From Coriolopsis trogii (Eukaryota > Basidiomycota > Agaricomycetes > Polyporales > Polyporaceae): 64,000 bases of DNA. A program made the position numbers and the translations under genes. The stretch covers positions 2,418,001 through 2,482,000 of the forward strand of contig JAHYIO010000031.1 in NCBI GenBank assembly GCA_020543525.1. The letters run 5' to 3'. Shown here piece after piece: positions 55,518 to 64,000 of this stretch. The notes under the pieces were generated by a model. It was not told the origin of the DNA. It saw only the letters and a list, made by a program, of their open reading frames with translations, and did not search any database. Numbering within the stretch: position 1 is the stretch's first letter; each line of letters opens with the position of its first letter.

Positions 55518-57859
55518 TGGGTTTGTTGTCGACCGTTGTATTGACTGAAGGTGTCTATCCATTCGCCGCTCGCGAGCTGCCGTCTGCCGGGGCTTGTGTT
55601 GGCTTGGGTTATTGTTTCCTCGATTTATTGACTTCGACTCTTCTTCGTCTCTTTTCACGATAGGTGACGTGTCTTGCATGCCTCCCGTTAATCACCCACC
55701 TCACTACCGAAACGCATCCGAACCCTCCGAGTCGAACCCCCGACCCCCACACCCGCACATTGTCTCCTTGTCGTACATATGTACCGTCTAGGTAATGAAC
55801 GCAACGAAAGGACAGCGGCGCAACGAGGGCGCAGAGAAGTAACAAGACATGTATCCCATAGAAACTTCCGTCCTTGCTCCATCTTTCGTGGCGCGACTAA
55901 CGTCCCGTACTCTATTCGCATTTGCATGCGTTGTCGTTCGACTGAAGGTCCGACTCGTGCGCATCTCATGCACGCACACCAGCAAATTCGTCCCTTGGCC
56001 TTCGGCTGCTGGCGTGTCGCCCCGAAATACTGGTGGAAAATTGGATACAGCGAGGAAGACCGCGTGGGGGACGCCACTCAGTACGGTCAATTCTCCAAGA
56101 CGGGATCGCTGTTAGAGTGTTTCTCCGCTTGTCTATGTATATCGTTCGGGCCGTCTGGTATCTGGTGACCCACGGTCTGAAGGTCTGAGGCTCGCCCAGT
56201 GCGCTCTTCAGGTCGACAGAAGTGCTTCGGCACCCGTCGACGCGGCTGGGCTGGTCGGTCACGGCCGACGTCGTCGACATGGCCAGGGCGGATCCGAGTC
56301 TCAATGGTCTGGTCATGTACCATTGGCATGCATGTTATGGATGCAGACGAAGGGTAACCACGATCGTCGTCCGACGTCATGTGGAACGCGAGAATTCGCA
56401 AGTGACCCTGGGGGGCTGCTAGCGCTGCCTCTCAGTACATACATGAGCCCGCGTTGTGACTCTAAGTTTGTCTCTCGCCCAAGCTTGCGCGACCGGGACG
56501 CGACTTTGCACGAAGCACGCCACGGTCACAGCACAGTACAGTCCGCGGCACGGTGCTTTGGGAAGTACTCTCGCCTTTTGCTGAGCTGCTAAGCCGAATT
56601 CTCTTTGAACGGCGTATGGTTCTGTACTAGCCTATGTCTTCTCCGAGTTGGGGTGCTCCGATTGCAGAAGCTGGATTTCATCTTCATCTTGAACGTCGAG
56701 CCTTGACGTACGGTGGCGGGCCTACCTGAACGGCGCTGGGGTGTCAGGGTGAGAGCACTCTTTTCGAACCAGCCCAAAGTAGTGTGGATTGAACCAGCTG
56801 ACTCTGTCTGGGACGTGACTGATGAGCCTCAAGGTTCAGCTCGATCCTAGTGAATGCGGTTTAGACAGGGATGCACATACGCACAGTATCTGCGCTTTTG
56901 ATTCAGCGGGCATTTGAGGGTCGGAGACGAGAACACGAGGACACGAGGCCGAAAGCTAGCAGAGCGGTGGTGGCTCCCCCTCCGTGTTGGCATGCCGTAC
57001 ACGCATACCGCACAGATGGCGAGAGGGTCCACTTGGCGAAACGAGACGCTTTCACATGACGCTGGCAGGAGGGGAGAGCGGCCATCCTGATACCAGAATC
57101 GGGCTTGGTGGCTCAAAGGCGTAGCCCACTGTCTATCAGGCTCCGATCCAGAAGCTTCATCGGTCTGGTTCCTGGGCGTCGGCGCGATGGTTCTTGGCTG
57201 CGATGTGTATGACCACAAGCGGCTATCGCATGTAATCCTGTCTTTGCCCAAGAGCGAAACAAGTAGTTGGCGGTCTAGGGTTTCCCGGCGGAGTGCAAGT
57301 TCGAAGGCCCGATCGGGTGGTACGGCGTGAGCTTGATACATTGCAAGCTTAACCTAAAAGGAAACCTAATGGATTCAGAACCAATGAGAACACATAGCGG
57401 GTCTACCGTGTGAGAAAGTGGTTCACCGCTTTAGCCCCGCAGCGTTGAAGTCGATGCCATAATAACTAGACATGAACTGTCCGCGCGGCTGGGGGAAGTT
57501 CCTGCAAAGGGCGACGTCTAAAAGAGATTCGCATACCCTTCAACTTGCGTAGTCTGGCAGCGAGCAGTGCCCTAATATGTGTATCCAGCCTTCACGCTAA
57601 GCGGGAGTGTGGTTTGTTACCAACCGCCGACTCAACTTGCTGACGAGGCACTTGCCTTCTTGAGAAGGTGTAGTGGTTGGTAAGCGCCTGGAGGTGTGCT
57701 GATGAAGGCGCTGACTAAGCCACTAAGCGCCCTCAGCCACCGCGTACAACGCCGAGGACGAGGGTCGACGCTGGGCATCTTTGACCAACTCACCCGACTC
57801 GTCTTGCGACACCTGCCGTATCTGCTCTCACATCCTCTGAACTGCCGATAACTGTGACG
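55518..57859. other. 2.3 kb between bZIP and CWC24
   Basis: 3' flank of the bZIP gene, then promoter of CWC24. Only short, overlapping frames are present, and I see nothing that resembles a gene, tRNA or repeat. A T-loop-like GGTTCGACTC (minus, about 55728-55737) does not fold into a tRNA. Confidence 0.4.
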
Positions 57860-59052
57860 ATGGCATCAACCGAGAATGTTACGGTCCCGTTCTTCAAGAA
57901 AAAGGGACGAGGGAGACCAGCGACCAGCCGGAAGCGCTCCGAGTCCCCGCCTGCGTCTGCCCTGACCGTTCCGGTGCCGTCTTCATCAAAGTCGCAAGTC
58001 GTGCTGCCGTCGCGCAAGCAAGCTGCGAACCTGCTGAGCGCGGGCACGAAACGCACGTCGTCGCAGCGGCAGGAGGATGAGTTGGACGACGAGGCGGACA
58101 GGCGGGACGGGCCGGACGTGAAGTGGACGGCGGAAGGGTCGCACGTGAACGCGGCGCTGGAGATCTTGGAGGGGGACGAGGCGGAGGAGCTGCTGGCGAA
58201 GCGGCGGCGGGCGGAGAAGAAGGAGGAGGGGGAGGAGGAGGTGCCCGACGACGGCCTGTACCGTGGGCAGAAGGCGTACCAGAGCCACATCCGGAAGAAC
58301 AAGGAGGTGCCGAAGGCGATGCGGGTGGGGCCGCAGCGGTCGAGCTCGAGCACGATCCGGACGGTGACGATCGTGGACTACCAGCCGGACGTGTGCAAGG
58401 ACTACAAGGGTGCGTGTCTTGCGTTCTGCGGGGCAGGGCGGCTCGTACCCAGACGACGGGCACGGGACCAGGCTCGCGTTTGCCGCTGTTCGGGCGTGGA
58501 CGAGCGCTGATCGACTGGCACACAGAGACCGGCTACTGCGGCTATGGAGACACCTGCAAGTTCTTGCACGACCGTGGAACGTGTACGTCTCTCTCGGATG
58601 GTCTGCTTGATGCCTAATCTCCGGCTGACGTGCGTCGTGCCAACACAGATCTCGCCGGCTGGCAGCTCGACAAGCTCGCCGCGAACCCGAAGAGGGACGC
58701 CGCGGACGAACCGTCGGACTCGGACTCGGACGACGAGGACATCCCCTTCGCATGCCTCATCTGCCGCAAGCCGTACACCGACCCCGTCGTGACCCGCTGC
58801 TCCCACTACTTTTGCTCGGCGTGCGCCATCAAGCGGTTCGCAAAGACGCCAAAGTGCGCCGCGTGCGGGGCCCCGACCGGCGGCATCTTCAACCGCGCGG
58901 ACAAGGTCATCGCGAAGCTCAAGAAGAAAAAGGAGGCAGAGGAGGCAGAGGATGACGATGCCGACGCAGGTGGTGACTCGGGTGGGGTGCAGATCGAAGG
59001 CCTCACACAGACGGGCGGAGATGAGGGCAGCGAGGACGACGATGATGACTAG
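57860..59052 (+). CDS. CWC24: CWC24/RNF113A-type splicing factor with CCCH and RING fingers
   Basis: Three exons (57860-58409, 58526-58582, 58649-59052) give 336 residues. The N-terminal half is disordered and charged, with VPFFKKKGRGRP at the start and DDGLYRGQKAYQSHIRKNKE in the family position. A CCCH finger ([23 protein letters not shown]) is split by intron 1, and HDRGTYLAGWQLDK follows across intron 2. The RING finger is FACLICRKPYTDPVVTRCSHYFCSACAIKRF...CAACGAPT. The tail is acidic. Cwc24 acts at the first catalytic step of the spliceosome, holding the 5' splice site; RNF113A is also a ubiquitin ligase. The very GC-rich exon 1 produces long open frames on the other strand, which are shadows. 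Confidence 0.94.
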
Positions 59053-62000
59053 ACGGTTGGCGACGGACAGACGGCTTGCGTTCTCCAGTTGTCTGCTGAG
59101 CCAGCTGTGCGCGTGTGTAACGTGTTCTGTACGTATCGTGTATGTTATAGAGCCGTGGATTGAGATGTCTGACTGCCTAATCTGAGCAGTGTATGGATAT
59201 GACGTGAGCTGGGCCACGGTTTCGGAGCGATGCTTCTGCGGCGCATCGGCGCGCAAGCGTTTCAGGTTGACGAGGACTTGCGCGCACTCCTCGTGTCTAC
59301 GACGTGCAGGATCACCCGGTGCTCACTGGGGTTTCGTCTTCGTCAGTCCGTCGGATGGAAACACCATTCCGATGCTTCTATCTCGACCGCAGCGACTTGA
59401 TGGCAAGATCGAGGCTTGTCAAAATCACAGCGTCCATGCAGGTTCGTGACGGGCTCCCTGAGCCGACGCACATCGTTCCAAGAAGGCCAGCAAATCTCCG
59501 AAACCCCGGCTACTACACATGCACCGCGACATTTTCCCCCGCCCCTCCATCTTGCCGACATAATGAAAACAGGGCGGCTTCCAGGACATACCCCGGAGTC
59601 GCATGCGCCTTTCCGCTTTCGGACGGGGACTGCGCACGTTGATTAATTCCTGCCCTGCTCGTCTTCCGCCTGTCCACCTAGGATGATATATGGCAGGCTC
59701 TCTCCAGTGGCTCGGCGAGAGCTGCCCGCTGCGACGACCGCCGTACGCAGGGACGTCCGTGCCGTTCGCAGAAGGCGAGAAGAAGAGAGAGATGCCGACG
59801 GAATCGCAGTTCGTTGCGGAAGTCGAGGACCCTTGTCTGCGCTCGAAGAGAACGTTCCGAATGCCCCTCGCCATGAAGCACGACTTTTGCCGGTCTTCGA
59901 GGAGCCGATAGGGCAGGACTAGCGGCGAAGAAGAAATGAGACGCGTCCCCGCGGGAGAGAGAGAGAGAGTTCATGATGGTGGAAACGTTGGCATGACGCA
60001 CACGCGCGGATCCCCTTCCGGCCCAAACCCGACGCCCGCTTTCCTCTTCGGTGTGCCCGCCGTGGCAGGAGCCCGGTAGGTTATCGGAAGTCAATCGTAG
60101 TTCACCTCGGGCGGCGTGCGTTCCGACAGACATGCACCTGCCGTGCGCCGTGCGCCCCTTCCCTCCTCCCAAGCGTCCTTCTCCCGGAGTGCTGCTCGGC
60201 CCACCCCGCGAATGGGTAGATTGGGGGGTCGACGGCACGCTGCGCTGCACAGGGCACGTGCACTCGGCTCGTTCGTGCATACCAGTCGGCATCAACTGAG
60301 GCTAAAGTGGACGCTCTTCTGCCAGTCTCTCCCCGCCTCTTCAGCATGGGGCAGGGAAGGACGATGGCGAGGGCGGCGCTCATCAGGGTCATCCACGGTC
60401 ATGCTCGTCATCGAACGAGAAGCCGCGTCCGTGTCGCTATCGGAGCATCGTGCTCTCTATGGCAAGCTCCCTCCCTTGCCCGCTCGTCATGGCACGGCAT
60501 GTGACGAACAGATGGTAAAGGCTGCATCCATGAATACGGCCGAGCTGGGCTCGCCTCGGCAAGCACGTCCTGTCCGGTGGACCATAGCTGCTTGAAGCTT
60601 CTTGCGCATTCCCTGCGGAGAGCAACCCGATTGCCGAGCTCGCAGCTGGGCCCTTGCGAATCTCTCCAAGAACCCCGGATCTCGCACACCGCAGGCATCG
60701 TCGTCGTGTCCCTTCACAAAGCATGACTCCGTACGTCCGTCCGGGGCGTGCTCTCGGCGGGCCCGGCGCTCCAGAGCGGCACACGTACACTAGAAGCACC
60801 GCTTTAGTGTGTTCACCAAGATGCAAATCAAGAACGGCGCACATGGGCATGAACGCATCCATCTCGGTCTCTGACAGGACCATTCGACTCGGTACACAGG
60901 CTCGCACGTCGTCGTGATGGTAGGCGAAAGCTCCACAATGTCGCGAAGCTTGACAACTCACCGACCTTGCAGTCTACCCACGCTCGGCGGCCTCGGACAG
61001 GCTGGGGCGGGGTTAGCGTAGATTGCCCGACAGGGGTCGGAGGCACGTTCTTGTGCAGCTCGGTAGAGAAACATGCCTATGCGTATGCCTGTCGCCGCAG
61101 CCGGCGGTCTGACCCAGGGGCCTTGGCAGAGTGGCACGGTGCGGACCATAATGCAAGGATAGCGCGCAGACGGGGCGCATCTGTTCCAGCTGCCACATCC
61201 ACGACATTTGGAGCATGCGTGCCATGCTGCTCTTGTCTGGATTTTTTTTCGGACGCGTATGTTTCAACTTTCGGTGAGCACACCTCCGCGGTTTCACCCT
61301 TGCTTTTTCTCCATTTTTCCTTGTTGGCGAGCCGGATGTCTGCGGCTCGCCTCGCTTGTACGTCTTGCCACGGTCCGGGAGAGCTGCTCCAAGCCCATAA
61401 CATCGCTGAGGCCGAAATTCACGTTCACAAGACCCCGGTCGGCGACGGAATGACCGGTAATTTCTTACGTGTTTGCAACGGTCGGGCCCCCCCTCCAGGA
61501 ATCGATCAATCGGGCCCCCACGTCATCTCTCTCCATCTTACATCTCAAATCGGGCTGCATCTGACGGTTGTGCGAGTAATCTCCCCCAGATCGGAAAGTT
61601 CGATGGCGATGCGCAGAAGTTAAAGGAGGACGCATGCCCTTCTTCTCTCTCTGGAGATGACGACGGGGGCTCGTGCAGTCAGTCTCGGGCGAGGGGCGCT
61701 GCTGCTGATGAGCTCGACGTGCACGAGCGACTGGCTTGCAAAAATATCATAGGCTCGCCGTCCTTCCGGGGCAGCAAGGTTTCCATTCCTCCGCAGACGG
61801 CGATGGACCTCCCTCGTCTAGACCGCAGGCCCATGCGTCGCATTCTCACGTCGAAGCCTTCCCTTCCTCGGAAAGGCGGGGGCTTCCTCTCCAACGCAAT
61901 CCGACCGCTGCACATGCACAGACAGAACTCTCCGGCACCAATCCCTCGAGACGTCTCGAGCGGCCACGTCCGCGTAGAGTCGAATGCGTATTTGGGACAT

Positions 62001-62917
62001 GCACTTTCGTTCGTTCCGTTCACGTTCACGTCGCTGCCGTCGACGTCAATCATGGTGCACGAACGCTCTCTCGTTCATTTATCCCAGTCTGTCGGCCCAT
62101 CCCTCCGGATGGCCCACCGACGGTCCCCGTTCATCTCCTCGGCGATGCGAACGGCGTGGGGCGCGGACGACAGGCACGCCGATCGTCCTCGACCGGTTCC
62201 TGCGCTTTCTTCGACACCCACACAGACTCCCTGGCAGCAGCGACAGTTCTTCACTTCGGACTTTCTGATATTTCTACTCGGCGAGCCTCGACGATTTGGC
62301 CGTCGGGCGCGATGTGATGCGGTTGAGGGCGGGCCCGCCTGCTCCTCGGAGGCGCCCTGGTGTCAGACAGGAGCGGCGAGAATGTTTGCGTGAAGGGTAC
62401 GACGTCGTACATTAAATATCGGCCGCGGCAGAGCCGAATAGGTCTTTAGTGTAAAATACAGCGAAGATGCGCGAGAAGAGGAAGTTGGAGGGGTACGTAG
62501 AGGGGAGCAGAGCAGAGCAGAGTAGAGGGCGGGCAGAGGCGATGCATGCGGGAGAAGCAGAAGCAGCTAGCGAGGACGTCCATAGCATCTAGCAGGAAAC
62601 ATGCGAAAACTGTGGCTAAGAAGGGCAGGTGGGAACCGTGGCCCCGTACGAGTACTTTATATGTCATCATGCCCGTGCCCAAGATGTTCCGAGTCCGATT
62701 GAAAGAAGCAGCGAAGCGAGGTAGCAAGAGATGTAGGTGCGCGGAGTTTTGGGAAAGATGAACGGATCGCGACGAATAGGGCCGGAATGCTACATTACCT
62801 CGGAGTCAGATGCCAAGCAGTGGGATAGGCGGCCAGGCGCACGAGGGCGACCTGACGCCAGAAAACAAATCGCACGACGGAAGAGACCACCACTTTTCGC
62901 TCTCCTCAACCGCCCTC
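59053..62917. other. 3.9 kb between two convergent genes, no gene supported
   Basis: CWC24 and the C2H2 gene both end into this stretch, so it should hold little more than 3' flanks. It has a (GA)n tract at about 59955-59969 and GCAGA repeats at about 62505-62535. The longest frame, 61473-62393 plus (306 codons), is rich in R, S and P, shows no domain and is overlapped by other long frames, so I do not call it a gene. Confidence 0.4.
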
Positions 62918-63914
62918 TCATGGGTTGAACTCCGGGTCCTTGTCGCACCCGTTGTCCTGGTGCCTCTTCAGGGAGTCGTTCCGGCTGAACGACTTTGTGC
63001 AGAAGCGACACATGTGCGACTGCTGCAGATGCGTGCTCTCGTAGTGGCGCTTCTTGTCGTGCTGGCGTCCGAACGACTTGTCGCACTTGTCGCAGTAGAA
63101 TCGTTCCTGGGACGGGGAGCTCCCTGACGCTGCGGGCGGAATGGACGCAACGACCGGGGCCGAAGAAGACGATGGCAGCATCGAGTGCGCCGCCGCCGCC
63201 GCCGACGTTCCCGAGGGGTAGTTGTGGTACGCCTGCGCGGTCTGGGCCGGGGTGGGGATGAGGTGCGTCGCCGTCGTTGAGTGGGAGAGCGAGAGCGACG
63301 GGTGCTGCGAGCCGTGGCGCGAGGGTGGTGGGTACGTCGCCGAGCGGTCGTATGGGAGGGGTGGCGTACGGGAGTCGGGGGCGGCGGACTGCGCTGAGCC
63401 CCAGTGGGGGATTCTACTGCGCCCCGATCCTCCCGACGAAGACGCGCGGGATGCGGCAAAGGGGAGGTCATGGAGAGTTGGGCCTGTCATAGAGAGCGCA
63501 GCGGCTGTGGTAAGCGCGACGATTAGATAGGAGAAGCATGGCTGTCGGCTCACCCAGCGATGGACCCGCGAAGTTACTCGGGACGTCATGCCGTGTGACA
63601 TCGCGGGAATAGGCCTGCCCGTGGGCGAGCGGGGGAAGCGAGTTGTTTATCGTCTGGGGAGAGGAGTGGTAGGCAGGAGGTTGCTGGTGCGAGTACGGCG
63701 CTCCGTGCGGATGATATGGTGCGGGCGCGGAAGCCGGGGAGTAGGAGTAGGAGGGGTGGACCGGAGAGGGCGTGGGCGAGGCTTGCTCGGGCGTGCGCGC
63801 ATAACCGCGGCGCGGGTCGGGGTGTTGGGCGGCGGAGGAGGAGGAGGAGGAGGAGTCGTGCGCCGAGGGGTAGTAGTTGTTGTAGCGCGGGTCCATGGCG
63901 TAGAGGAGAGACAT
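62918..63914 (-). CDS. C2H2 zinc-finger transcription factor
   Basis: Two exons (63914-63554, 63483-62918) give 308 residues. About 240 residues of proline/serine/tyrosine-rich, low-complexity sequence come first. Two C2H2 fingers lie at the very end: FYCDKCDKSFGRQHDKKRHYESTH and HMCRFCTKSFSRNDSLKRHQDNGC, the second closing with a cysteine in place of the last histidine (C2HC). This build is typical of fungal pathway or developmental regulators; I cannot assign a target. A start six codons later (MDPRYNNYY, 63896) is equally good. A TATA-like box (GTATAAAT, about 63966-63973 minus) lies about 50 nt upstream. Confidence 0.85.
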
Positions 63915-64000
63915 ATGAAGGAGGGGACGGAATGGGCTGAGGGAGGAGGAGGGCGACGGAGGAGCATTTATACAGTCATTTACGACGCGGACGATGCGCA
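63915..64000 (-). promoter_or_regulatory. Promoter of the C2H2 gene
   Basis: The minus-strand GTATAAAT at about 63966-63973 is well placed for a TATA box. The window ends here. Confidence 0.5.

Noticed and set aside
55720..55760. Possible tRNA T-arm on the minus strand (GGTTCGACTC)
   Set aside because: Only the loop fits; the flanking stem has a G-G mismatch and there is no D arm or acceptor stem.
57894..58753. Long minus-strand frames opposite CWC24
   Set aside because: They mirror the very GC-rich, charged first exon of CWC24 and consist of R/P/S runs. The plus strand has two recognisable zinc fingers, so these are shadows.
59955..59969. (GA)n tract as a transposon or CRISPR-like repeat
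   Set aside because: It is a short simple repeat with no spacers, terminal repeats or target-site duplication.
61473..62393. Open frame of 306 codons on the plus strand between CWC24 and the C2H2 gene
   Set aside because: Arginine/serine/proline-rich without any domain, overlapped by long frames on both strands as expected in GC-rich DNA, no intron pattern and no promoter signs. Not enough for a gene call.

Overview
The window looks like nuclear DNA of a filamentous, probably wood-decaying Agaricomycete (Basidiomycota). The evidence is intron-dense genes with mostly 50-70 nt GT-AG introns, GC-rich coding sequence, tight packing of genes in alternating orientation, and a set of secreted lignocellulose enzymes (AA9 LPMOs, GH95, CE16) of the kind found in white-rot polypores. 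I worked by reading translations and splicing them by eye; most models below keep an open frame across every intron I checked.

Left part (1-15 kb): a PRKRIP1-like splicing protein is followed by an accessory block of secreted enzymes. Three nine-exon AA9 lytic polysaccharide monooxygenase genes share the same intron positions. The first two lie tail to tail in a large inverted repeat (arms about 1100-3295 and 4677-6862, loop about 1.4 kb). The third lies about 6.4 kb further on. A complete GH95 alpha-L-fucosidase-type gene sits between copies 2 and 3, and a broken piece of a GH95 3' end lies in the loop of the inverted repeat. All three AA9 copies carry the same promoter block and the same 3' flank, including a hairpin and an inward-facing TATA box.

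Middle part (15-34 kb): a divergent pair of CsbD-like stress proteins, APS kinase (sulfate assimilation), pyroglutamyl peptidase I, the WRNIP1/Mgs1 AAA+ ATPase with a UBZ finger, a very long Clr4/KMT1-type H3K9 methyltransferase with two SUMO-interaction-like motifs, a CE16-type acetylesterase, a SETD6/RKM4-type lysine methyltransferase and a HIT-finger protein.

Right part (34-64 kb): CTR9 (Paf1 complex) and ADA2 (SAGA) are head to head. Cysteine synthase 2 and cysteinyl-tRNA synthetase are also head to head, and the synthetase has an upstream in-frame start that would add a mitochondrial presequence. Then come two unrecognised spliced genes, a 4.5 kb gene-poor stretch, a bZIP of the CYS3/Zip1 sulfur-regulator type with a short upstream ORF, the splicing factor CWC24, a 3.9 kb stretch between two 3' ends with no gene I can support, and a C2H2 zinc-finger regulator.

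Most interesting: the AA9 inverted repeat, whose non-coding centre is better conserved than its coding parts; the head-to-head cysteine pair with a putative sulfur-bZIP site, in a window that also holds a CYS3-like bZIP and APS kinase; and very small exons (6, 7 and 15 nt) that are needed to complete catalytic or zinc-binding motifs in three genes. I found no CRISPR array, rRNA, convincing tRNA or intact transposon.
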